Shown one piece after another: positions 54,429 through 64,000 of a stretch of DNA of 64,000 nucleotides. The DNA is from Skeletonema tropicum (lineage: Eukaryota; Bacillariophyta; Thalassiosirophyceae; Thalassiosirales; Thalassiosiraceae): NCBI GenBank assembly GCA_037178625.1, contig CM074143.1:186001-250000 (forward strand), written 5' to 3'. Below the pieces are notes generated by a model. That model did not search any database. It was not told the origin of the DNA and saw nothing but the letters and a program-made list of their open reading frames with translations. The translations under genes and the position numbers were made by a program. Positions within the stretch are counted from its first letter, which is position 1, and each line of letters opens with the position of its first letter.

Positions 54429-55332
54429 CAGTTTCAAAGTATGAAAACAAATAATAACAGAGAATAAGCTGCCAAAGGGTCCTATTTCTTACTCCGATCA
54501 GGCGATGGCCAATTTTGGCCATGGTCAAAAAATTTTGAGAAAATTCTTGGCGCGCACCACTCGTGACTCCCCAAAAAACACAGGGCTTGCTCCCCCCTAA
54601 CGTAGAAAACGCTGCTGTAGTCGGCAGGTCACGAAATCGAGCACCTGCAGACGTATCGACGGCTTGTTGAAGCAGTTTCATCGCTCGAGAAAAGTGAATA
54701 AACGTCGTCAGACGAATACCCGAAATCAACACTGCAACCGGCGAGTATCCTTTCGCTTTCGACTGCAGGAGGTGTCTGGACCGTTTCTACCGCGACCTAT
54801 TCGATTATGCAATAATACAGCAGCAACAAGGCGGGCGTGTTGTTGTGATTTGTTGTGATCCTGCGGAGCCGTTTGCCTTACAAACCTTTCTCCCGAATAT
54901 TTGTGTGTAGTAGGTGCTTAGGTCTGGGCTTTTGTAGGATCCCCCGTAGTGATAGTTCCGTTGTTTCGATTTCCAAATTGAATCAGCTCGTTCTAGGATG
55001 TTTGAATAGTGAATGCTTGGTGAGCCATGTTGGAGGCGTTTGGAAATTTGGACTTGTCGATGTTGTGGAGTGTTTTGTAGTCGCCATTTGGAGGTGGCCA
55101 TAGGAAGTAATTAATTGTAGGTCCGAAGAGTCCTAAGTACGAGTTGGCTGATGGCAAAAGGCATGTTGTCTGAGATAGTAGAAGCTTAGACCCGTTTCGA
55201 GGTCGTAAAAATCGGGCAACGTTTTCAGGCTGTGGGCTGCAACTCAGGTCACGTTTCGATCACGTGATGCAACTCAGGTGAACGTAGGAATAGTACTAAT
55301 CCAAGATCCTTTCGATCACATATTGTGAAATC

Positions 55333-56340
55333 TAGCGTAATGGAATTTCAAAAGGGTGAAATTTCACTACTGCAACTTTCGTGAAATTTACAGGGTGAAA
55401 GTTGCACCAATTTTGGCCAACAATGAAATTTCACAAAAATTCTGGCGCGAACGGATGGTACTGAACCAACACGTAGCACAAAAATAACCTAAGACCCTTC
55501 ATTCCACCAACCACCAAACCCCAAAGAACACCACGCACCATCCAGATGATGAGTTTGTCAACTCAGCGGAGAGTAACTCTTCACCAAAATGCTGGCGACT
55601 AACAATGATGAGCATCACTTGATGTGTTTCCTCTGTGACCCAAACTCTCGTGTGTGGAGGGAGTTGTTCTACCTGCAGACTAACAAGGCTGCGCTCGTAA
55701 GGAAGATGATCGAGTGGTATGTGCCTTTGGGTGAAGATGGTTCTGATGAGATGCGGAGGAGAGTTAAAAAGGATTTTGAGGACTTTGATACTCAAAACAA
55801 TGACTGGTTTCATTCTTTTGACGTTCCACTTCCATCGCTTCCATCTTTGGAACAGCTGCAACAGAACAACAAGTCTTTTAGTATCAAAAATGTGGTACAG
55901 TATGTGGAATCAACTGGTGCTATTTCTGGTCGCATCACGTGGTTTGAATGTTATGCAGGATCATCTGACTTCTATCGATTGGTTGCTAAGCCTCTAATGT
56001 CTATGGGAACTGTCGGATCGATGGATTGTGAGCGTAGGGCCAAACCTCTGAAGAACAGCATTCTTGTGAAGGATAGGAATAGGATGAAGGATCCAACTGG
56101 TGTTGCACTTCTTCGAGGGAAGGAAAACCTCCGTCATATCATGGATGCGAAGAAGATGCTTGGAAAGAAGCTTGCTGACAGTCTCTCTTAGAGTGATGTG
56201 TTGACTGCAGAGTGCAAAGTATTACGACTATCTCAGGATAAGCTAGAGTGAAATTTAATCCCTTGAAATTTCTGAAATTTCTGAAATTTCAACCTGCAAT
56301 TTTCAACCCCCTCCAAAAATGGTGAAATTCCATTACGCTA
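55333..56340 (+). mobile_element. Truncated hAT element, 8-bp target duplication GTGAAATC
   Basis: The 18-bp TIRs TAGCGTAATGGAATTTCA and inverse are flanked by GTGAAATC (55325-55332 and 56341-56348). Copy B has the unoccupied site at about 57,974 (ATTGTGAAATCCATTATG). Only 1,008 bp, so most of the transposase is missing. Confidence 0.9.
55589..56191 (+). pseudogene. C-terminal part of a hAT-like transposase
   Basis: 200 codons from the ATG at 55589. The end (DFYRLVAKPLMSMGTVGSMD, CERRAKPLKNSI, DRNRMKD, then LLRGKENLRHI) follows the hAT dimerisation pattern, in which a run of small residues precedes SER and an Arg-Asn-Arg motif follows. The RNase H-like catalytic domain is absent. The frame is intact but could only make a fragment. 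Its place inside a verified 8-bp-duplication element supports the call. Confidence 0.6.
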
Positions 56341-56798
56341 GTGAAATCCATTATGAACGTGACATCCCAGATCTTTTGCGCGTGCGTAGGTAAATACGGC
56401 TGGAGGGCATGGGGCGTGCCCCCAATGAGACAACTTGCCCGCCTGTAAAACTTCCCGCCGAGAGAGGCAATCTGACTGTCGGCATCAACTTCACGACGCA
56501 TAAATCGCCGCTGATGGTAGGTCAAATAGTAATCTGGAGTGCCCACACCACCAAAATTTTATGCAGATTTCAATTTTGCACTCCACGGGCTGGTAGATGC
56601 AACGGTCGCTTTCGTATTATTACATAGTTGCGATGCTTATGATTTTGCACATTTTTCACCACCTCGCTTCACTATCATCCACTTATAGTGCACAAATGCC
56701 ATTCCATAGCAGTTTATCAATCAAATACTATTTAGAATGCGTCAACATATATTTATTTATGTGCAAATTAAACAAATATTAATCAATAACAATCATCG

Positions 56799-57739
56799 TC
56801 ATTTCCTTCTTGGTGGCATGCACCCCGTACCATCCCAAGGGAAGTCTTCTTCGTACAACTCTTCAGGTACAGTGCAAGTGTCCCAAACTTTGACTTTGTT
56901 GTCTCTCATCGCTCTTCCATTAACGTCTCTTGTAATCACTAATTGATGATATTGCCTCCAAGCATCATCTGCATACTCCCTACCACATTTCCTACATCAC
57001 ATCTTTGATTTCTTTCTTTTCCTTGGCTGGGGCACGGCAGTAGCAGGCTTGGGCTCATCTGCATCACCATCATAGTTTGTTACAGTTATTTGCTAGTCCT
57101 CAGTATCAATTGCATCCGTAAAGGGCTGCGCAACTGCCGGCATTTCAAGTTGACCAAACTCGGGAAGATACGTGACAGCTGTAGCTCGATTGATGTGCTT
57201 ATCGTGCAACACTGTGATAGCCGGAGTGTGAGGACGAAGAGTGGCTGCCTCTACCGCCCTCCTCTTCATAGATTTATAGGCATTCTGAAGATGACTGGCT
57301 CTTTTGTACGTCAATGTTGGCTTGGAATGACCAAGAGTATCGACCCAGCTGTTCCAACTTGTAGCGAAGTCAGACCATCTTATTCCAGAGTAGTTATCGG
57401 CTTCATCTGTTCCTCCCTGGAAGTTACCGCCATTGTCTTTAAAGTATTCCCATTCGTCGTTTGAGCGCATTCTCTCTGTCGATCGATTTCTCCCAGTGAG
57501 TTTCGACAACCAACTCGAAGAAGTATATCGAGGGCAGCCTCCACTCCAGCATCAAGTCCATCATCGGAGAGATCATCCGCAGCTGCTGCCGCCATTCTGT
57601 CGAGCTCATCATCTACATCGGAATCGTCACCAACCTGGCTTGGCGCTTGTGTGGTATTGATAATGCCAAAGGACTTACAAGTGCACTGTAATGACTTCGA
57701 TGATAAGTACCCTCTCCGGAACGTCGACGTCTCCGCCAT
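56799..57739 (-). pseudogene. Broken gene of the A-D element family, copy A
   Basis: Read leftward from the ATG at 57739 (MAETSTFRRGYLSSKSLQC), it has an acidic stretch (VGDDSDVDDELDRM), a frame change near 57,525, SKLTGRNRSTERMRSN, then NYSGIRWSDFATSWNSWVDT and TYKRASHLQNAYKSMKRRAV. After an internal stop at about 57,004, a final part has CRKCGREYADDAW and KVWDTCTVPEELYEEDFPWD. Compared with copy C it lacks four bases near 57,525, which explains the frame change. The CxxC...H end may be a zinc-binding motif. No function assigned. Confidence 0.5.
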
Positions 57740-57837
57740 GCATGTCATTTGTGGCCGGCGAGTTTTCTCCTCTTTTTTTTCTCCCCTTTTTTCGCCCCCA
57801 AATTTGTTGAAGCCCACAGCCTGAAAAAATTGCCAAA

Positions 57838-59470
57838 TCGGGCAACGTTTTCAGGCTGTGGGCTGCAACTCAGGTCACGTTGGGGCTGCAACTCAGGTCA
57901 CGTTTCGATCACGTGATGCAACTCAGGTGAACGTAGGAATAGTACTAATCCAAGATCCTTTCGATCACATATTGTGAAATCCATTATGAACGTGACATCC
58001 CAGATCTTTTGCGCGTGCGTAGGTAAATACGGCTGGAGGGCATGGGGCGTGCCCCCAATGAGACAACTTGCCCGCCTGTAAAACTTCCCGCCGAGAGAGG
58101 CAATCTGACTGTCGGCATCAACTTCACGACGCATAAATCGCCGCTGATGGTAGGTCAAATAGTAATCTGGAGTGCCCACACCACCAAAATTTTATGCAGA
58201 TTTCAATTTTGCACTCCACGGGCTGGTAGATGCAACGGTCGCTTTCGTATTATTACATAGTTGCGATGCTTATGATTTTGCACATTTTTCACCACCTCGC
58301 TTCACTATCATCCACTTATAGTGCACAAATGCCATTCCATAGCAGTTTATCAATCAAATACTATTTAGAATGCGTCAACATATATTTATTTATGTGCAAA
58401 TTAAACAAATATTAATCAATAACAATCATCGTCATTTCCTTCTTGGTGGCATGCACCCCGTACCATCCCAAGGGAAGTCTTCTTCGTACAACTCTTCAGG
58501 TACAGTGCAAGTGTCCCAAACTTTGACTTTGTTGTCTCTCATCGCTCTTCCATTAACGTCTCTTGTAATCACTAATTGATGATATTGCCTCCAAGCATCA
58601 TCTGCATACTCCCTACCACATTTCCTACATCACATCTTTGATTTCTTTCTTTTCCTTGGCTGGGGCACGGCAGTAGCAGGCTTGGGCTCATCTGCATCAC
58701 CATCATAGTTTGTTACAGTTATTTGCTAGTCCTCAGTATCAATTGCATCCGTAAAGGGCTGCGCAACTGCCGGCATTTCAAGTTGACCAAACTCGGGAAG
58801 ATACGTGACAGCTGTAGCTCGATTGATGTGCTTATCGTGCAACACTGTGATAGCCGGAGTGTGAGGACGAAGAGTGGCTGCCTCTACCGCCCTCCTCTTC
58901 ATAGATTTATAGGCATTCTGAAGATGACTGGCTCTTTTGTACGTCAATGTTGCTTGGAATGACCAAGAGTATCGACCCAGCTGTTCCAACTTGTAGCGAA
59001 GTCAGACCATCTTATTCCAGAGTAGTTATCGGCTTCATCTGTTCCTCCCTGGAAGTTACCGCCATTGTCTTTAAAGTATACCCATTCGTCGTTTGAGCGC
59101 ATTCTCTCTGTCGATCGATTTCTCCCAGTGAGTTTCGACAACCAACTCGAAGAAGTATATCGAGGGCAGCCTCCACTCCAGCATCAAGTCCATCATCGGA
59201 GAGATCATCCGCAGCTGCTGCCGCCATTCTGTCGAGCTCATCATCTACATCGGAATCGTCACCAACCTGGCTTGGCGCTTGTGTGGTATTGATAATGCCA
59301 AAGGACTTACAAGTGCACTGTAATGACTTCGATGATAAGTACCCTCTCAGGAACGTCGACGTCTCCGCCATGCATGTCATTTGTGGCCGGCGAGTTTTCT
59401 CCTCTTCTTTTTCTCCCCTTTTTTCGCCCCCAAATTTGTCGAAGCCCACAGCCTGAAAAAATTGCCTAAA
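57838..59470 (-). mobile_element. TIR element, copy B (tandem duplicate of A)
   Basis: Begins ATCGGGCAACGTTTTCAGG directly after copy A and includes an extra 23-bp local duplication (GGCTGCAACTCAGGTCACGTT). It has no hAT insertion. A one-base loss at about 58,950 (GTTGCTTGG versus GTTGGCTTGG) distinguishes it from A. Confidence 0.6.
58432..59371 (-). pseudogene. Broken gene of the A-D element family, copy B
   Basis: Same parts as copy A, including the shared four-base deletion and the internal stop before CRKCGREY, plus its own one-base deletion near 58,950. The shared defects predate the A/B duplication. Confidence 0.5.
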
Positions 59471-60490
59471 ATCGGCTCGGCATTTTTCTCAGGCTGTGGG
59501 CTTCAACAAATTTGGGGGCGAAAAAAGGGTAGCTCGCCGCACAAACATCATGGCGGGCGGAGACATCGACGCTCCGAGAGGGTACCTATCATCGAAGTCA
59601 TTACAGTGCACTGGTGAGTCTTTTAGCATTATCAATACCACACAAGCGCCAAGCCAGGTTGGTGACGATTCCGATGTAGATGATGAGGAGCTCGCGACAG
59701 AATGGCGGCTGCCGCTGTGGCTGTGGATGATCTCTCTGATGATGAACTTGATGCTGGAGTGGAGGCAGCCATCGATATGCCTCCTTCTTCGAGTTGGTTG
59801 TCGAAACTCGCTGGAAGAAATCGTTCGACAGAGAGAGACAATGTCGGTCGATAACTACTCTGGAATAAGATTGTCTGACTTCGCTACAAGTTGGAATAAC
59901 TGGGTCGACACTCTTGGGCTTTCCAAGCCAACAGTGACGTACAAAAGTGCCAGTAATCTTCAGGAGACCTACAAATCTATGAAGAGTAGGGTGTTAGAGG
60001 CGGCCACTCTTCGTCCTCGCACTCTGGCTATCACAGTGTTACCCGATAAACACAGCAATCCAGCTGCATCTGCCACATATCTTCCCGAGTTTGTTCAAGT
60101 TCAACCTGACACGTCGGCAGTTGCGCAGCCCTTTACAGAAGCAATGGATACTGAGGACAAGCAAATAAATGCAACAAACATCTGAATCACTCATTGCAGT
60201 TATATTAGTTTGTTAGCGGATGTGTAGCAGTAACCGCTCTAAGTAGCTTATAGATGCATTCTAAATAATTTATGATTGATAAACTGCTATGGAGTAGCAT
60301 TTGTGCACGATGTGGACTTATGATGATAGTGAGAAGTGTATCACAAGCATCGTAACTATGTAATAAAATGACAGCGACCGTGAAGTTACCAGCCCATCGA
60401 GTGCAACAATGAAACTGCATGATCATGATATGTTGGTCTTGATTGTGGGTCGGTACTCCAGACTTCATTTCACTCACCACCAGGCAGCGG
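59471..60490 (+). mobile_element. TIR element, copy C, inverted relative to A and B
   Basis: Starts TCGGCTCGGCATTTTTCTC then AGGCTGTGGGCTTCAACA, head-to-head with copy B, so 59,430-59,520 forms a large imperfect palindrome. Its right part matches the inverse of copy A from about 56,570 to 56,740 (AGCAGTTTATCAATC region). The zinc-motif end of the gene is deleted. Confidence 0.55.
59550..60185 (+). pseudogene. Broken gene of the A-D element family, copy C
   Basis: From the ATG at 59550 (MAGGDIDAPRGYLSSKSLQC). An insertion relative to A near 59,690 shifts the frame (DDEELATEWRL instead of DDELDRM), but the bases encoding PSSSWLSKLAGRN that A and B lost are present. The later part, NYSGIRLSDFATSWNNWVDT and TYKSASNLQETYKSMKSR, is readable up to the stop at 60185. 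Confidence 0.5.
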
Positions 60491-60629
60491 CCTCCTTGAG
60501 TGCTGCAAGATCCTGAATAAGTACATACTTAGTTATAGATACTAGTATGTACATATACGTACAAAAGGTGACCTACCTTGAGTCATCGCCAAAAATGTGC
60601 TCGTGTGCCTTCTTGTGTCAGCACATGAC

Positions 60630-60775
60630 AGAGCACAAACTAGCACACACAAACACAACTCTAGCACACCAGCACAAACCAGCACATCAGCACAAACCAG
60701 CACAAAATCAAGCACGAAGATTAGCACAAACCAGCACATCAACACAAACTAACACAACCTACTAACACAACATAA
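60630..60775. repeat. Degenerate minisatellite of AGCACAAACC units
   Basis: Many imperfect copies of (A/C)CAGCACAAA occur over about 145 bp, strongly strand-biased in A and C. Confidence 0.8.
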
Positions 60776-61103
60776 TCTGCAATTTCATCTCTCATAATTA
60801 CGCCACGCCGACTGTCTAGCAGAAGACCATATGATGATGACAGCGAATCATCAGTACCGTCTTCCTGTACATCAGTTTGCGTTGAGGATGGTGATGTCTC
60901 TTGCAATCTGGATTTGGATTTGAGCGATGACTATTCCGCCGGTAGTTCTTCCTCTTGAGAGAAAGTTCCGCCTATAGTGAAGAGGAATCTTTATGTTCAG
61001 AAGAGGAGGACGGTGATAATTCCTGTTCTGGAGAGGAGAGTAGTGACGTTATTCTGAAAATGATATTGATGTCGGATCTGTTCTGGACCACCACCCTGCC
61101 TCT

Positions 61104-61418
61104 ATGAATCACTACAGAGAGAATGACTACTCCTCAAGCAGCAGTGAAGAGTCTACTAATACTTCTTTGGATGGAGATGGGGCAGGGCATCAAGAGTGCA
61201 ACGAAGAAAATAGCGGCGATGAGAGCACCAACGAGGCAGATGTTGGCAGTGCAAAGCAATTCTATTTACACGAAAAGCGCCATGGCTCCGTTCTCAGCGA
61301 GAGAACACATGAACACATTCCTCTGTTACGTGCTATGGCCATCGGGATAGAAGATGTTCGTCAAGACGACCGTTTCGATGAGTGCGTGGAAAATGGGTCA
61401 CGGAAAAAATTCACGTGA
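61104..61418 (+). pseudogene. Acidic Ser/Glu-rich fragment, probably a decayed gene
   Basis: 104 codons (MNHYRENDYSSSSSEEST... AMAIGIEDVRQDDRF). Similar acidic Ser/Asp-rich coding continues upstream from about 60,800 in other frames (SESSVPSSCTSV, YSEEESLCSEEEDGD), broken by stops and shifts. Such acidic N-termini occur in some transposases, but no catalytic part is present, so the identity is open. Confidence 0.3.
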
Positions 61419-61448
61419 TCACGTGACATCTCGCGACGGAAAACCGTA

Positions 61449-61778
61449 TATGGAGGTGGTTTTTGTATTGGGACTCCTCAATCTCTGGGACCCACACAAA
61501 CCAACAATCTGGACACACACCACGCCGTAGGCATAGGGCTGGACTCGGGAGGGTCTATTAGGTTGTTATTATGGTGTAGTATGTAATTGTTTTACACGAT
61601 GCTAAAGGCGTAGGGCTGGATTTTACAGGGAGGGTTGGGTTAGGATTGGTTTTCGGCAGCCAAAAAAATTAGGGTTAACCCTAACGAAAAGCAAAAAAAT
61701 CTCGGAGACAAATCACCTAATAAAATTTCCCAGGAGGGTTCACATCCACGGAGTCCCAATACAAAAACCACCTCCATA
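61449..61778. mobile_element. MITE with 29-bp perfect inverted repeats, probably TA target duplication
   Basis: 61449-61477 and 61750-61778 are exact reverse complements (core GGAGGTGGTTTTTGTATTGG). If the outer TA pairs are the target duplication, the element starts TGGAGG and is about 326 bp, fitting a Tc1/mariner-type MITE. It contains the palindrome TTAGGGTTAACCCTAA at 61669-61684. Confidence 0.75.
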
Positions 61779-62079
61779 AAATTTGCCCAAGCGACGAGCG
61801 ACGATATATATATATATAATATACGAGCGTTGTCATTGTTATCTCACGTGTTGATAAAACAAAGAGTGAAGGTTTATTCAACTTGCGTGCTTGGTGACTC
61901 GTTTCTTCTTCTTGCATGTCCGCTGGTTGTCCTCCCAATATCACTGCTCGGACAACTAATCTCTATCCAATACCACTCGTCGCTTAATTGTGTCGTTGTA
62001 TCGACTGCGCAGTCATCACAAGGTACAGACCATATTCACAGTGGGTTTAACTCGCCACTGAGAACTGAAAACTCACTAC
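61779..62079. other. No supported gene
   Basis: Includes a (TA)n tract at about 61,806-61,822 and sequence loosely related to 49,600-49,700 (CGCTTAATTGTGTCGTTGTA versus CGCTTGATTGTGTCGCTATG). Confidence 0.35.
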
Positions 62080-63867
62080 GTAATAGGCCTTTTCGAGTTC
62101 GTGTAACAAATTGGACCTCACGTACTTAGGAATAAGTACGTCAAATATCTACTCCTAGTTTTTTGTGGGACTAGCTCTCAGAGGGAGTTCTTACGTATGG
62201 CTTAGCCCTCTGTTACATACTCCTATCTCCTATTAATTATTATTGCATCATCATCATGGAGCCATCATCGCCGTCAGCCACAGATTCAGCGGCAGCAAGG
62301 CAGACGCTGGGATTACCATCTTTTGCTGCTGCAGCAGCGGCGGCTGCACCCACAGATCCTCCTGTCAAGAAGAAGCCAAGAAGGGCTGGCTTCCGAGAGC
62401 AGTTCTTACAGCAGGTAGGAGGAACATTCAGAAATAAAATATGTATACCTCACGTTCTTGTCCCCATTAAGTCCACTCTAACTCTTTTTCTCATCTCAAT
62501 GTCACGTAATATCAGCTCAGAGTAATGCTCGACAGAGAAAGCCAAAATAACAGTACTGCCGTTCAGTGGTCTGCTGATGGAAGCAGCTTCATCATCATGG
62601 ATCAGCTCGAGTTTGAGAAGGTTTGTATTCTCGATGATGTTTTGATGATGTGCTTGTAACAACTTCATGTGACGACATGCCAATATATATATATGACTAA
62701 CCTATCATGATCATGACTGCTTCCACCTTTGCATTCCGACAGCACATCATTCCGACTTATTTTGACAATCCAATTATGTTCTCTAGCTTCCTAAGCAAAC
62801 TCTCTCGATGGGGCTTCAGACGAATACCAAATGAACGGAGCGGCTGTTACGAGTTTTGTTTACCTACCTTCAAAAGACTGGGTGTTGACGGTGCACCCGC
62901 CTCCGCCGCTACCAGAGGAGCTGATTCTATTCAGATCCAGCTGCCGCAAATTAATCAGCAGGCATGGATCGATACCACCCTCCAACTGCAAGGAGTTGGC
63001 ACGTTTTCACCAACTCCACTCGCCTCGCTCTCGCCTCCCCCAGTACTTCCTAGCCTACTCCCTGCCCTGAGTTCCTGCCTCCCAAATCAAAACAAAAGCC
63101 TCAACAACATGTTGACTTCGGCCTCGCTAGCATCTCCACCCAGCCCATCTAGGGCGCTTCATAGTGGCGTATCTGAATTCAAGAACTTGGGCGATGCTGA
63201 AGAAATGAGAAATAATAATATGTAGTAACAACAGCATCAAAACCAATTTTCGACGTAGAAAACGCTGCTGTAGTCGGCAGGTCACGAAATCGAGCACCTG
63301 CAGACGTATCGACGGCTTGTTGAAGCAGTTTCATCGCTCGAGAAAAGTGAATAAACGTCGTCAGACGAATACCCGAAAGCAACACTGCAACCGGCGAGTA
63401 TCCTTTCGCTTTCGACTGCAGGAGGTGTCTGGACCGTTTCTACCGCGACCTATTCGATTATGCAATAATACAGCAGCAACAAGGCGGGCGTGTTGCTGTG
63501 ATTTGTTGTGATCCTGCGGAGCCGTTTGCCTTACAAACCGTTCTCCCGAATATTTGTGTGTAGTAGGTGCTTAGGTCTGGGCTTTTGTAGGATCCCCCGT
63601 AGTGATAGTTTCGTTGTTTCGATTTCCAAATTGAATCAGCTCGTTCTAGGATGTTTGATGGGGTTCTAGTGAATGCTTGGTGAGCCATGTTGGAGGCGTA
63701 TGGAAATTTGGACTTGTCGATGTTGTGGAGTGTTTTGTAGTCGCCATTTGGAGGTGGCCATAGGAAGTAATTAATTGTAGGTCCGAAGAGTCCTACTTAG
63801 AGTTGGCTGATGGCAAAAGGCATGTCTGAGATAGATAGAAGCTTAGACCCGTTTCGAGGTCGTAAAA
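62080..63867. repeat. HSF-bearing duplicated segment, copy 2 (without insertions)
   Basis: Unoccupied counterpart of 49,700-55,209. It contains intact target sites for the TTA element (near 62,200) and the 7-bp element (63253-63259). Confidence 0.85.
62256..63225 (+). CDS. Heat shock factor-type DNA-binding protein, copy 2, 3 exons
   Basis: Exons 62256-62414, 62516-62620 and 62743-63225 give 248 aa. It is nearly identical to copy 1, including introns. I see Ser-to-Arg in KKKPR(S/R)AGF, Met-to-Leu in NN(M)MTSAS, and one base in the first intron. The same HSF DNA-binding domain motifs are present. Unlike copy 1 it has uninterrupted upstream and 3' sequence and may represent the ancestral arrangement. 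Confidence 0.9.
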
Positions 63868-64000
63868 TCGGCTCGGCATTTTTCTCAGGCTGTGGGCTTC
63901 AACAAATTTGGGGGCGAAAAAAGGGTAGCTCGCCGCACAAACATCCATGGCGGGCAGAGACATCGACGCTCGCGGCTCCGAGAGGGTACCTCCACCTATC
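63868..64000 (+). mobile_element. TIR element, copy D, cut by the window end
   Basis: Starts ATCGGCTCGGCATTTTTCTC then AGGCTGTGGGCTTCAAC like copy C, followed by the gene start (ATGGCGGGCAGAGACATCG). It sits at the same host position as copy A in the other HSF segment but in the opposite orientation. Confidence 0.65.

Larger units (their letters stand above)
51811..54599 (-). mobile_element. TIR element with 7-bp duplication ACGTAGA, encodes a coiled-coil protein
   Basis: Perfect 17-bp TIRs TAGGGGGGAGCAAGCCC (51811-51827) and its inverse (54583-54599) are flanked by ACGTAGA (51804-51810, 54600-54606). The unoccupied site with a single ACGTAGA is at 63253-63259 in the second HSF segment. Length is 2,789 bp. 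A second family member lies at 28,527-30,513, also with a 7-bp duplication. The element contains one long minus-strand gene and a subterminal palindrome at 54390-54428. I cannot assign it to a known superfamily: hAT and P make 8-bp duplications, and no DDE-type motif is visible. Confidence 0.9.
49700..55209. repeat. HSF-bearing duplicated segment, copy 1 (with two insertions)
   Basis: It corresponds to 62,080-63,867. After removal of 49,787-50,764 and 51,811-54,599 the two copies align from GGCCTTTTCGAGTTCGTGTAA to CGTTTCGAGGTCGTAAAA. The HSF gene region is more than 99% identical, while the left flank is more divergent. Confidence 0.85.
55211..57837 (-). mobile_element. TIR element, copy A (contains a hAT insertion)
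   Basis: The ends are inverted copies of TTTTCAGGCTGTGGGCT (55,228 and 57,825). It matches copy B (57,838-59,470) at an offset of about 1,633 bp downstream of the hAT insertion. It carries a broken minus-strand gene. Outer boundaries are uncertain by about 15 bp. Confidence 0.6.

Noticed and set aside
56409..56627. Identical small plus-strand frames in copies A and B (56,409/58,042, 56,597/58,230 and 57,090/58,723)
   Set aside because: They are duplicated non-coding or antisense parts of the A-D element; the minus-strand gene explains the conservation.

Overview
The window looks like nuclear DNA of a diatom, most likely a centric species of the Thalassiosirales type. The evidence is spliced genes with short GT-AG introns, a heat-shock-factor DNA-binding domain gene present in two copies (HSF expansion is a known diatom trait), Copia-type retroelement sequence of the kind found in diatoms, and protein families I associate only with diatoms. 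The species assignment is inference. I could not run any search.

There are two parts. Positions 1-9,000 are ordinary gene-dense DNA: a spliced ER-shaping protein with two TB2/DP1 (REEP/HVA22) domains, a 1,440-residue cold-shock-domain protein resembling CSDE1/UNR on the minus strand, and, divergent from it, a three-exon phosphate-type major facilitator transporter. From about 9,500 to the end the window is accessory DNA, made of segmental duplications and mobile elements inserted into and next to one another.

From 10 to 28 kb there are four copies of a duplicated unit, each carrying one gene of an unrecognised acidic family (MMKAS... proteins). Copies 3 and 4 have doubled an internal module. 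Copy 1 carries two large insertions that the other copies lack. Between copies 1 and 2 lie a frameshifted gene of a diatom-type family and an element with GC-rich ends that holds a PIF1-like helicase C-terminus. From 28 to 41 kb there is a terminal-inverted-repeat (TIR) element with a 7-bp target duplication, a young Copia element reduced to protease plus RNase H, a second element with the same GC-rich ends but different cargo, and an inverted-repeat element with a hAT element nested in one arm. Positions 41.15-49.53 kb are a nearly complete tyrosine-recombinase retrotransposon (DIRS order, PAT/Ngaro-like) with split direct repeats A1...B1-A2-B2. From 49.7 to 64 kb there are two copies of an HSF-bearing segment, the first interrupted by two DNA transposons, and four copies (A-D) of another element, one of which contains a truncated hAT.

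Because so much is duplicated within the window, several insertions can be checked against an unoccupied paralogous site. Four elements (11,934-13,471; 49,787-50,764; 51,811-54,599; 55,333-56,340) have both TIRs and target duplications confirmed this way. The strongest candidate for something undescribed is the 7-bp-duplication family (51,811-54,599 and 28,527-30,513). It encodes a long coiled-coil protein with no transposase motif that I can recognise.
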